A DNA stretch of 64,000 nt from Chromatiaceae bacterium (lineage in GTDB: Bacteria > Pseudomonadota > Gammaproteobacteria > Chromatiales > Chromatiaceae), in the NCBI GenBank assembly GCA_024235175.1, contig JACKMX010000002.1, positions 62,001 through 126,000 of the forward strand, written 5' to 3'. Below are positions 8,379 through 16,774 of this stretch, piece after piece. Made by a program: the position numbers and the translations under genes. Position 1 is the stretch's first letter; the number at the start of each line of letters is the position of its first letter. The notes below the pieces were generated by a model that did no database searches, was not told the DNA's origin, and worked only from the letters and a program-made list of their open reading frames with translations.

Positions 8379-9695
8379 TTACTTCTGAAGCCAGTCATTT
8401 ACCCGGGCAATATCTTCCCTGGAGAGGATACCTGCCTGCTGTTTCAGCGACAGGCCGTTGATGATGTACTGGTAGCGCGAGCCCAGGTAATTCCGGGTTG
8501 CATTGAACATCTGGCTCTGAACTGTAAGCACATCAACCAAAGTACGCGTGCCCACCTCGTAACCGGCCTGGGTGGAATCCAACGCGCTTTTGGAGGAGAC
8601 CATAGTGGCCTTCAAAGCGTTGACCCGGCTGATGTTGGAAATAACACCACGGTAGGCGTTGCGTATATCCGTATTGACCGAGCGTCTCTCCCTATCCAAA
8701 AAGGCCATGGCTGCTTCGTAATCATATTGGGCCTGGCGCTGCTTGGAACTCACCCCACCACCCTGATACAGAGGGATGTTAAGCTCGAAACCGATCTTGC
8801 CGGTATTATGATCTGAGCCTTCGTCCGCATTACTCCGGTCGATTCCATACGATGCCGCCAGGTCGAGCGTTGGATAGTGTCCGGAGCCCGCAATTTCAAT
8901 GCTCTTGCGTGCCACTTCAGCCGCATTGATTGCTGCAATGACCGAGTAGTTCTGTTGTACGGCAGAATTTGCCCAGCTCTCTATGTCAGCTGGTTCAGGC
9001 GGACTTAAAGGCAGCTCTTCACCCAGTTTCGCAATATTCTTTTCATAGGGGCCTACAATCTGAAACAGGGATTCCCATGCATCGTCGACCCTATTCTCTG
9101 CCGCGATCTCATCAGCCCGTGAACTGTCGTACGCAGCCTGTGCCTCGTGCACATCGGTGATGGCGATAAGGCCCACGTCGAAGCGCTGCTTTGCCTGCTC
9201 CAGCTGGCGGCCATTGGCTTCAGTCTGTGCTTTGGATACGGTCAAATCATCCTGCGCCGCAAGAATAGTGAAATAGACATTGATGACCCTGGACATCAGA
9301 TCCAGCTCGGCCTGCGCGTATTGCGCCTCTGCCTGGGCAATCGTATTGTCAGCCTGATCCAGCTGAATCCAGAGATCGCGCCGGTAAATCGGCTGCTGCA
9401 GGCGCAATGCCAATGCATAATCCGAGTAATCCTCCCGGCCTTCTCTGGTCGAGACAAAACTATTGACAGTATCCTGACTGGTATATCCGGCATCGCCCCG
9501 AATGAACAGATTCGGCAGCAGCTGGGCTTTGGCCTGCGGCCTCGCCTCGCGGGCCGAATCGAGACTCCTTTTGGCTTCTCTGAGCGCCGGATCCTGTTGC
9601 GTCGCCAGATCATACACCGACAATAGATCCTGGCCCTGCACGGCACCGGCCGCCAACATGCAAAGCACGATAAGCATTCGATTGGGTAAATTCAT
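8379..9695 (-). CDS. tolC: TolC-family type I secretion outer-membrane channel
   Basis: The product, 438 residues from the ATG at 9695, has a signal peptide (MNLPNRMLIVLCMLAAGAVQG) and the two-fold repeated coiled-coil/barrel architecture of TolC. LLSVYDLATQQDPALREAKR is the typical start of the mature chain, and GLIAITDVHEAQAAYD and GTRTLVDVLTVQSQMF are the two repeat segments. TolC forms the exit duct for tripartite efflux pumps and type I secretion. An upstream in-frame ATG at 9737 would add 14 residues before the signal peptide and is less likely. The partner pump is not adjacent; an ABC exporter lies 1 kb away but is divergent. Confidence 0.92.
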   Translation of the reverse strand: MNLPNRMLIVLCMLAAGAVQGQDLLSVYDLATQQDPALREAKRSLDSAREARPQAKAQLLPNLFIRGDAGYTSQDTVNSFVSTREGREDYSDYALALRLQQPIYRRDLWIQLDQADNTIAQAEAQYAQAELDLMSRVINVYFTILAAQDDLTVSKAQTEANGRQLEQAKQRFDVGLIAITDVHEAQAAYDSSRADEIAAENRVDDAWESLFQIVGPYEKNIAKLGEELPLSPPEPADIESWANSAVQQNYSVIAAINAAEVARKSIEIAGSGHYPTLDLAASYGIDRSNADEGSDHNTGKIGFELNIPLYQGGGVSSKQRQAQYDYEAAMAFLDRERRSVNTDIRNAYRGVISNISRVNALKATMVSSKSALDSTQAGYEVGTRTLVDVLTVQSQMFNATRNYLGSRYQYIINGLSLKQQAGILSREDIARVNDWLQK

Positions 9696-9779
9696 TTCCC
9701 AGGCTTCCTTTATTTTCAGAAATCTATTTGATAACAACTCGGATTACCCCTAGGGGTGCGAGTATACCTGTTAATTCGT

Positions 9780-10616
9780 TTAATTCCGATCACTCTGCTG
9801 TTTTGGCATGTCACCTGCCAGTAGCTGTGGATCTATTCTCACGTCTCGCAGGTTCATACGCCAATCAAGGTGTGCTCCCGTAACCCTGCCAGTCGCTCCC
9901 ACCTCGGCGATAATATCACCTTTACGTATCCGGTCACCTACCTTGACCAGCGTCCTGTTTAAATGCAGGAACGAGGATGAAAGCTTGTGACCGTGATCCA
10001 GCACCAGTGTCGCACCGGAATAGAACATATCCGGGTGCGCCAGCGTAACTGTACCGTCGGCCGGTGCTTTTACCGGTGTACCTACCGGCACCGCGATATC
10101 CACGCCATAATGAGGACGGCGCGGCTCCCCGTTGAGCACCCGTTGACTGCCATAGACACCTGAGATCGGCCCCTCAACCGGCCAGATCCAACCGCTCAGA
10201 AAATCGGTACGCTGATCATCCCTTCTCCTGGCCAGCTTTATCGCCTCTGCCTCCTTGCGAATACGCGCATAGTCAATCTTTTCCGGCGTCACCTTGCGTT
10301 TCGGCAGACCGTCTATTCTCTGAATATCATAGTCCCGCTTTTTAACCTGCAACGTCCGGGATTCGACGCTTCCATCCGCAAAGACAGCTTTAACCAGGCT
10401 CGTCGCGGCATGGTCTCGGTCGAATCCGACCAGAAAATAGCCCTCCTCCGATACCCGTACCGGCTCGCCGTCAACCATCACCCTGGTACCTGGGGGGCTC
10501 TTACCGGTAACCAGCCCCCCCTGCACGAAGGATCCGGAAAGCGAAAGCTGAGCGCCAATACTGATAGTGGAAAATGACAGAAGAAGCAGTAACAGGATTT
10601 TTTTCGACAAGGGCAT
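9780..10616 (-). CDS. M23-family peptidoglycan endopeptidase (LytM domain)
   Basis: The 278-residue exported protein starts at the ATG at 10616 with a signal peptide (MPLSKKILLLLLLSFSTISIG). It then has an Ig-like N-terminal domain and a LytM/M23 domain in the C-terminal half. The zinc site is visible as HYGVDI (H and D), with SFLHLN and GAHLDWRM for the remaining histidines. Such proteins cut cell-wall crosslinks or activate amidases. A further upstream ATG (10661) would put 15 residues before the signal peptide and is not favoured. It is transcribed divergently from the ABC exporter at 10680. Confidence 0.9.
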   Translation of the reverse strand: MPLSKKILLLLLLSFSTISIGAQLSLSGSFVQGGLVTGKSPPGTRVMVDGEPVRVSEEGYFLVGFDRDHAATSLVKAVFADGSVESRTLQVKKRDYDIQRIDGLPKRKVTPEKIDYARIRKEAEAIKLARRRDDQRTDFLSGWIWPVEGPISGVYGSQRVLNGEPRRPHYGVDIAVPVGTPVKAPADGTVTLAHPDMFYSGATLVLDHGHKLSSSFLHLNRTLVKVGDRIRKGDIIAEVGATGRVTGAHLDWRMNLRDVRIDPQLLAGDMPKQQSDRN

Positions 10617-10679
10617 GGATAAAAAGTTAACTCTGACAATCGAAGCTTTGGAGTATCGCACCGGTAAGTATAAATTGGT

Positions 10680-12596
10680 ATGCTGAAAAATTGGAAATCA
10701 GTGGATATTTGCCGCACCAATACCGCAACTGACGTTCCCAACCGGCAAGCCAGGAAACCTACCGAACTTCCGCAAGTGACTTCATCCAGTAAAACCGAAC
10801 CTGAAGAGACGATCCGCAACCAGCCCTACAGCTGGGGTGAAGTTATCTCAATGGTGTTCAGGCACAAATCGGAACTGCTCAAAGCCAATATCATTGCCAT
10901 TTTCGGCGCGCTGCTCAGCGTCCCTATTCCACTGCTCATTCCACTGTTGGTGGATGAAGTGCTGCTGAACCGGCCGGGGAACGCGATTGCCTTCATGAAT
11001 CGCCTGTTTCCGGAAACCTGGCAGGGGCCGATCCTCTATATTACCGCCATCCTGGTGCTTACACTGCTGATGCGGCTCGCATCTCTGGTATTGGGTGTAT
11101 GGCAGACCCGCCAGTTCACCACCATTTCCAAAAATATTATTTTCGGTATCAGGCGGGGTATGCTGCAGCGCCTGGCCAGGGTCTCCATGTCTGAATATGA
11201 GACCCTGGGCAGCGGCACGGTGGCATCACATCTGGTGACCGACCTGGATGCGGTCGACAGCTTTCTTGGCGTCGCCACCAGCAAGTTTCTGGTAGCGGTG
11301 CTGAGCATTGTCGGCACCGCGGTGGTGCTTCTGCTTATGCATTGGCAGCTGGCATTGTTCATCCTGTTTCTGAACCCTCTTGTAATCTGGGTGACAACCA
11401 TCTTCGGACGCAGAGTGAAGGAGCTGAAAAAACGCGAGAACAGCGCCTACCAGATTTTTCAGGAATCACTCGCAGAGACGCTGGATGCCATTCAGCAGAT
11501 CCGCGCGAGCAACCGCGAGTCTCACTACATCGCGCGTATCATCGGCAAGGCTGACCATATCCGTCACCATTCAGCAACTTTCACCTGGAAAAGCGATGCC
11601 GCCACGCGTCTCTCTTTCACCGTATTTCTATTCGGTTTCGATATTTTTCGCGCGCTCAGCATGTTGATGGTACTGTTCTCCGATCTGAGCATCGGTCAGA
11701 TGCTGGCGGTCTTTGCCTACCTCTGGTACATGATGGGACCGGTACAGGAGGTACTGGCAATACAGTACGCTTACAACGGCGCGCGTGCAGCACTCGACCG
11801 TATCAACCGGCTGATGGAGATCGATCTCGAACCTGTATTCCCCCATCAAGTTAATCCATTTCGCGGTAAAACGACTGTCTCTCTGAGCTTGGATCGGATC
11901 AGTTTCCGCTATGGCGATGGACCCCTGGTGCTAAACGATATCACGCTGGATATCCGGGCCGGAGAGAAAATAGCCCTGGTCGGCGCCAGCGGCGGCGGCA
12001 AGACTACATTGGTGCAGGTGATCCTGGGACTCTATCCGCCGGAATCCGGAGATATCTTGTTTGACGGAGTACCTGTAACGAAAATCGGCATGGACGTGGT
12101 GCGCGATAATGTCGCCACCGTGCTGCAGCATCCGGCACTGTTCAACGACAGTGTGCGCGCCAACCTGACGCTCGGCCGGGAGATGGACGACCAATCACTT
12201 TGGCAGGCGCTGGAGATTGCCCAGCTGGCCGAAACGGTCAGCGAACTCGACCAGGGACTGGATACATTGGTGGGGCGCAACGGCATCCGGCTGTCCGGCG
12301 GCCAGCAGCAACGGCTGGCGCTTGCCCGCATGGTGTTAAGCGATCCCAAAGTGGTCATTCTGGACGAAGCCACCTCTGCGCTTGACACCACCACCGAGAG
12401 CCGGCTGCATGACGCTATGCAGCGTTTTCTCAAAGGACGCACCACGCTGATCATCGCACACCGGTTGAGTGCGGTGAAACAGGCTGACAGGGCGCTCGTA
12501 TTCGAAGACGGGCGTATCGTTGAGGAGGGCAGTCATGAGGAGCTGATTCGAAATCAGGGGCTCTACGCATCGCTCTACGGGCGCCAGGAGTACTAG
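10680..12596 (+). CDS. ABC exporter, fused permease-ATPase
   Basis: This 638-residue half-transporter has an N-terminal soluble extension (about 50 residues), six membrane spans (about 65-360), and a C-terminal nucleotide-binding domain. The ATPase has Walker A GASGGGKTT, signature LSGGQQQR, Walker B VVILDEATSALD and the H-loop IIAHRLS. It resembles MsbA/LmrA-like multidrug or lipid exporters; the substrate cannot be assigned. The following hydrolase gene begins 2 bp after its stop, so the two are probably translated together. Confidence 0.9.
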   Translation: MLKNWKSVDICRTNTATDVPNRQARKPTELPQVTSSSKTEPEETIRNQPYSWGEVISMVFRHKSELLKANIIAIFGALLSVPIPLLIPLLVDEVLLNRPGNAIAFMNRLFPETWQGPILYITAILVLTLLMRLASLVLGVWQTRQFTTISKNIIFGIRRGMLQRLARVSMSEYETLGSGTVASHLVTDLDAVDSFLGVATSKFLVAVLSIVGTAVVLLLMHWQLALFILFLNPLVIWVTTIFGRRVKELKKRENSAYQIFQESLAETLDAIQQIRASNRESHYIARIIGKADHIRHHSATFTWKSDAATRLSFTVFLFGFDIFRALSMLMVLFSDLSIGQMLAVFAYLWYMMGPVQEVLAIQYAYNGARAALDRINRLMEIDLEPVFPHQVNPFRGKTTVSLSLDRISFRYGDGPLVLNDITLDIRAGEKIALVGASGGGKTTLVQVILGLYPPESGDILFDGVPVTKIGMDVVRDNVATVLQHPALFNDSVRANLTLGREMDDQSLWQALEIAQLAETVSELDQGLDTLVGRNGIRLSGGQQQRLALARMVLSDPKVVILDEATSALDTTTESRLHDAMQRFLKGRTTLIIAHRLSAVKQADRALVFEDGRIVEEGSHEELIRNQGLYASLYGRQEY

Positions 12597-12598
12597 GC

Positions 12599-13558
12599 TT
12601 GATCCGCAAGAGCAATTTCAAACCGGCTTGGTGGCTGCCCGGAGCCCATCTTCAGACAATATGGCCGGTGTTTTTCAGACGCCGTCCGCAGTTGCCGCTG
12701 CGGATAGAGCGGGTGGAACTTCCGGATCACGATTTTCTCGATATCGCCTGGCTGAAAGCATCTCCGGAGAGCCCATTGATTTTGGTACTGCACGGATTGG
12801 AGGGCGGTATTCAATCCCACTATGCCACTGGTCTTCTCAACAGCCTTTGGCAGGCAGGCTTTAATTCCGTATTCATGCACTTTCGAGGTTGCAGCAGTGA
12901 GCCCAATCGGCTTGCCCGGGGATACCACTCGGGAGAGACCGGGGATCTTTCGACACTTGTCGAGCACGTCGAACAGCGTTCAAACAACGCCGTCAGCGCC
13001 ATCATCGGCTTTTCGCTCGGTGGCAACGTATTGCTGAAATGGCTGGGAGAGATGCAGGAAAAACCAACACTGAAAAAAGCGGTTGCCGTCTCGGTACCTT
13101 TCAGGCTGGACCAGTGTGCGGAACGACTGAACCAGGGTGTGTCCAGACTCTACAGAAACTACCTGCTGCGTAAAATGCGAAGCTCCTACAAGCGTAAGTT
13201 TGCATTAATCCAGTCGCCATTGGACGTCGACGTCAGCTGCCTGAAAAGCTTTCGCGATTTCGATGACAAGGTCACTGCACCCCTGCACGGTTTCAAGGGC
13301 GTAGACCACTATTACAGTGAATCCAGTTCACGCCAGTATCTGCAGCGGATCCGTACCAAAACCTTACTGCTGCACGCGCTGGACGATCCGTTCATGCTGC
13401 CGCAGACGATACCGTCAGCAGCCGAGCTCTCCCCTGCCGTCACACTGGAAATATCGGCTCATGGAGGACATGTCGGTTTCGTTGCTGGCCGGAGTCCATG
13501 GAGAGCCCGCTACTGGGTGGACGAGAGAGTACTCGCCTATTTTTCGGATCTGCATTGA
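12599..13558 (+). CDS. YheT-family alpha/beta hydrolase
   Basis: The 319-residue protein begins with TTG two bases after the ABC stop, giving KPAWWLPGAHLQTIWPVFFR, the diagnostic N-terminus of the YheT/COG0429 hydrolases. The oxyanion region is LVLHGLEGG (around residues 62-70), the nucleophile elbow is IIGFSLGGN (serine about 138), and the C-terminal histidine lies in SAHGGHVGF. The family includes esterases of unknown physiological substrate. Coupling to the ABC exporter suggests a lipid-related role, which is inference. Confidence 0.88.
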   Translation: MIRKSNFKPAWWLPGAHLQTIWPVFFRRRPQLPLRIERVELPDHDFLDIAWLKASPESPLILVLHGLEGGIQSHYATGLLNSLWQAGFNSVFMHFRGCSSEPNRLARGYHSGETGDLSTLVEHVEQRSNNAVSAIIGFSLGGNVLLKWLGEMQEKPTLKKAVAVSVPFRLDQCAERLNQGVSRLYRNYLLRKMRSSYKRKFALIQSPLDVDVSCLKSFRDFDDKVTAPLHGFKGVDHYYSESSSRQYLQRIRTKTLLLHALDDPFMLPQTIPSAAELSPAVTLEISAHGGHVGFVAGRSPWRARYWVDERVLAYFSDLH

Positions 13559-13560
13559 AT

Positions 13561-14442
13561 TCACTTTTTTTTGTCACTGCTTCGGATCACCAGAACAGGT
13601 TCTTCGGAGCAGTGGATGACTGCATTGGTCACGCTGCCAAGCATCCAGCGCCCGATACCCTGCCGCCCGTGTGTGCACATAACAGTCAGACTGTTAGGAG
13701 TCTCAATCGCAAAATCGGTGATCTGGTCAGCCGGCAGCCCACGAAAGATCCTGTAGGAGACCCTTGTCAATCCCTTGGCCTTCAACTCCTCGACCTTCTC
13801 CCTGATATAGTTCTCCGCCGAGTCACGTACGATTTTTGCGATGTCGCGCATCCGGACGGAAGATCCCGGGAAACTGGGATCATAGGACCTCACCAGAATC
13901 AGCTCCATATCCAGCGATTGACAAAGGCTCAGCACATGCGGCAGCACAGACTCAGCAAGTTTGGAGCCGTCCAGCGGAACGATCATTCGCTGAAACTTGA
14001 CCAGATCACCCTCGGGGCTCCTGGCATTTGCCGGTACCAGCAGAACAGGTGTCCGGGCAGCCTGTACAACTTTACCCGCAATGCTTCCGAGAAGCAGACG
14101 CTGTACACCGGAGTAGCCGTGGCTTGACATCAGAATCAGTGTCTCTTTCCGGGACTCGGCGCGCTCGATAATCAGGGAAGCCGGGTATCCGACCTTTACC
14201 CTATAACTCAATTTTTTCTTATCAAAACCCTCGGACAGAGATTTGATTCTCTTCCTCAGATAATCATCAGCTTCCTTTTTCGCCAGGGAGCTTAGCTTTT
14301 TCGGAATCTCCTCCGCAGGCTTCGAAACTACCAGAATCAGTTCTATATCGGCACCCAGCAATTGAGCCAGAAATACGGCAATGGGCAACACTCTTTCCGA
14401 AAGCGCCGAGCCGTCGAGCGGTACCAGAATTCTTTTGTACAT
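13561..14442 (-). CDS. universal stress protein with two UspA domains
   Basis: The 293-residue protein consists of two tandem UspA folds (about 1-145 and 150-293). Each starts with a conserved strand (ILVPLDGSALSERVLP and MIVPLDGSKLAESVLP) and ends with the ATP-binding G-x9-G-S/T pattern (LLGSIAGKVVQAARTPVLLVP; MLGSVTNAVIHCSEEPVLVI). The ATG at 14442 has a strong GGAGG ribosome site. The gene follows the NhaD/SLC13-like permease by 58 bp on the same strand and probably shares its transcript. Confidence 0.93.
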   Translation of the reverse strand: MYKRILVPLDGSALSERVLPIAVFLAQLLGADIELILVVSKPAEEIPKKLSSLAKKEADDYLRKRIKSLSEGFDKKKLSYRVKVGYPASLIIERAESRKETLILMSSHGYSGVQRLLLGSIAGKVVQAARTPVLLVPANARSPEGDLVKFQRMIVPLDGSKLAESVLPHVLSLCQSLDMELILVRSYDPSFPGSSVRMRDIAKIVRDSAENYIREKVEELKAKGLTRVSYRIFRGLPADQITDFAIETPNSLTVMCTHGRQGIGRWMLGSVTNAVIHCSEEPVLVIRSSDKKK

Positions 14443-14500
14443 CGTTTCCTCCACCTTGCCCCGAGGCAACCGGGAATCTCCGTTAGTTGTTACGCTGGTA

Positions 14501-15853
14501 TCAGTGGGCAAAAGGTACAACCCATACCAGCATTCCAAGCGTGAAGCAGATTGCACTGGCAGCCAGGGTAAAGGTCAGGCTCCATTTGAGAAACTCCTTG
14601 ATCGGAACTTTCCGTTTATCCTCCCTCTCCACTATATTCAATGCGACATAGAGCGCAGGCGCTCCGGCAATTGTCAGATTGCTTCCCAGCGTGCCGGACC
14701 AAACCAGCATCCAGTATAGTGGCCAAGCTTCAACACCCTGTTCTCCGAGGTCGCGTATCATGTAGAGGAAGGTCAATATGTAAGCATCGTGTTCCACTAT
14801 ACCGACAATAGGCACGGTCACCCAATAGAGCAGGGAGGCACCTGCGATTATGTTCTCCTGAAACAGTGGGGCAAGATAATCGGCCAGCTGCTGCAGCAGA
14901 TGAGTTTTTTCGAAACCGCCAACCAGGGCAAACAGGCCGATATAGAAAAAGATTGCCCGCCAGTCCAACTCCTGCAGTATCTCCTCAAACTCAGGCTTCT
15001 TTAGACGGTGCCCCATACCCTCCACTACAAGAATCAGAAGCATCGCACCGGTCAGCGCAATAAAGCCGAGCTGAAATCCGAGATACTCCCGCAGCGCCAT
15101 GGCAATGATGGTGGCAAAAAATCCGGATACCACAATGGCAGCGAACAACTTGTCGGGTATGGAGGCATCGATGGGAGCATCAACCGAAGCTCCTGATTCG
15201 TTTGGACCTGGGCCCGCACCTGCGGCAGATGGGTTTCTGAATCCCAAAAAATACATGATGAACAGTGTCAGCAAGAATGTGGCCATCAGGATGGGGAAAG
15301 AGGACGGGCGTCCATCCTGCCAGATAAACTCCATAAACTCGATGCCGGACACACTGTGCAGCATCTGTGGCGGCAGGTCTCCAAGCAGCAGCGCTGTGCC
15401 CATGAAATTGGAACTGAAACCGATCATTAGAATCACCGGAGCCAGCGGCAGGTTCAGATGGCGAACTATCGGGATCGCCACCGGCGCCATCATCAAAATG
15501 ACCACCACATTATCCACTACCAGCGAGATAATGCCCGAGAGCAGAGATAGGATCATCACCAGCAGTGCGCCGTTGCCTCCGGACACCACCAACGCCTTTA
15601 CCGAAAGCCATTCGGGGATTCCCGTTTTCCCCAGATAGCCGGCTATGATCCAGATGCTCACCAGGATGGCCATGACATTCCAGTCAACCGCGTTGAACGC
15701 CTCCGACTCGCTCATAGTGCCCAGCCACACCATGATCAGCACGCCCGACACCGCCGCGACCGAGCTGTCGATTATCCCACTTATGACAGCCAGAATCGTT
15801 GCCGAGAAAACGATAACGGTCATCCAGAAGGTAAAATCCGTCATTTCCGCCAC
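14501..15853 (-). CDS. ArsB/NhaD/SLC13-superfamily membrane transporter
   Basis: The 450-residue polytopic protein has about 11-12 membrane segments and the ion-transporter superfamily pattern of two inverted halves. Conserved motifs include VVDNVVVILMMAPVAIPIVR and GSNLTIAGAPALYVALN. These are typical of NhaD-type Na+/H+ antiporters and CitM/ArsB-like permeases. A hydrophilic loop (GPGPNESGASVDAPID) separates the halves. The paired Usp gene downstream suggests stress or salt response. The transported ion is not certain. Confidence 0.85.
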   Translation of the reverse strand: MAEMTDFTFWMTVIVFSATILAVISGIIDSSVAAVSGVLIMVWLGTMSESEAFNAVDWNVMAILVSIWIIAGYLGKTGIPEWLSVKALVVSGGNGALLVMILSLLSGIISLVVDNVVVILMMAPVAIPIVRHLNLPLAPVILMIGFSSNFMGTALLLGDLPPQMLHSVSGIEFMEFIWQDGRPSSFPILMATFLLTLFIMYFLGFRNPSAAGAGPGPNESGASVDAPIDASIPDKLFAAIVVSGFFATIIAMALREYLGFQLGFIALTGAMLLILVVEGMGHRLKKPEFEEILQELDWRAIFFYIGLFALVGGFEKTHLLQQLADYLAPLFQENIIAGASLLYWVTVPIVGIVEHDAYILTFLYMIRDLGEQGVEAWPLYWMLVWSGTLGSNLTIAGAPALYVALNIVEREDKRKVPIKEFLKWSLTFTLAASAICFTLGMLVWVVPFAH

Positions 15854-16175
15854 TTGCCAACTCTCCCCTTGATCAGAATCCCATCCTGTTCAACCCTGTG
15901 ACCGGCACAGTCTGCCGTCGATACTGCTGTGTTCATAGTGCGCTTATGCTGCCAGAGCAACCGACACGACGCCACTCTCTCAAGAGCCCAGTAAGTGTCC
16001 CAAGTTTTTGCTCCGAACAATCTGATTCAGCACTGCTGGCTATTCCCGGAAAGTGCAATTCTCCGTTGCGTTTTCTTCGTTTTTTACCCGTTACGCGAGT
16101 ATCGGGCCGGGTCTGATTATGCAGGTCTTTCCGTTGCTCAACCCCGGTGCCTGACTTTGCAGAAACATGGAATAC
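15854..16175. other. intergenic stretch, no gene seen
   Basis: These 322 bp lie between the permease start and the DNA glycosylase stop, both on the minus strand. No conserved frame, RNA gene or terminator with a T-run was recognised. It presumably holds the promoter of the permease-Usp pair. Confidence 0.5.
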
Positions 16176-16682
16176 TCAGGCGTCTCTGATCTGTTCCCAC
16201 TTCGCCAGCTTCTGCTCGAAGCTCAGCGCCGCATGAGCAGGGCTGGTTGACGGCAATCTGACCAGCGGTATCCCGGTCATATGATCCGGCAGGCTGGGGA
16301 GAACGTACTGTCGGTAACTCTTCTCTGCCATCGCCCCGTTGAAATAGACATTCCGGATATGCCGGTGAGTTGCATAAAAACCCTCGAAGTCATTTACAAT
16401 AACGGAAGTGCCGACAATATCGGAATCCAGGCTGCTTTTCCTGATGCATTTTTTAAGCACATCCCATACCGCAACTTTATGCTTCAACAGTTGTCTGCAG
16501 CGATCTTCGTATACAAGGCAACGGTCAACACGGTAAATCGACTCCATCAAAGGCCAGAATGCATTTCGTGGATAGGCGTAGTACTGGTTTGCACAGAGTG
16601 ATGCCTTACCAGGCATGGAGCCCAAAATAAGCAGTTCGGCATCCGGGGAGGATACTGGTGGAAAACTGTATATGGATGTCAC
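16176..16682 (-). CDS. DNA-deoxyinosine glycosylase (uracil-DNA glycosylase superfamily, family 6)
   Basis: The 168-residue protein has the hypoxanthine-DNA glycosylase motif ELLILGSMPGKASL (around residues 15-28), then YYAYPRNAFWPLM, AVWDVLKKC and the C-terminal VRLPSTSPAHA, matching the GSxPG and LPSTSPA signatures of this family. It removes deaminated adenine (hypoxanthine) from DNA. It is a single gene downstream of the permease and upstream of the pnp terminator. Confidence 0.88.
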   Translation of the reverse strand: MTSIYSFPPVSSPDAELLILGSMPGKASLCANQYYAYPRNAFWPLMESIYRVDRCLVYEDRCRQLLKHKVAVWDVLKKCIRKSSLDSDIVGTSVIVNDFEGFYATHRHIRNVYFNGAMAEKSYRQYVLPSLPDHMTGIPLVRLPSTSPAHAALSFEQKLAKWEQIRDA

Positions 16683-16727
16683 GATACAGAGCAGGCCTGT
16701 CGATTCAACAGCCTTTTCAAGCGAATC

Positions 16728-16751
16728 AAAAAAGGAGGCCGAAGCCCCCTT
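16728..16751 (-). terminator. intrinsic terminator of the rpsO-pnp transcript
   Basis: Read on the minus strand, a GGGGGC-TTCG-GCCTCC hairpin (6 bp with one G-U pair and a UUCG tetraloop) is followed by TTTTTT. It lies about 25 bp after the pnp stop codon. Confidence 0.88.
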
Positions 16752-16774
16752 ATACTTAGGTTTTGACTGGAGGA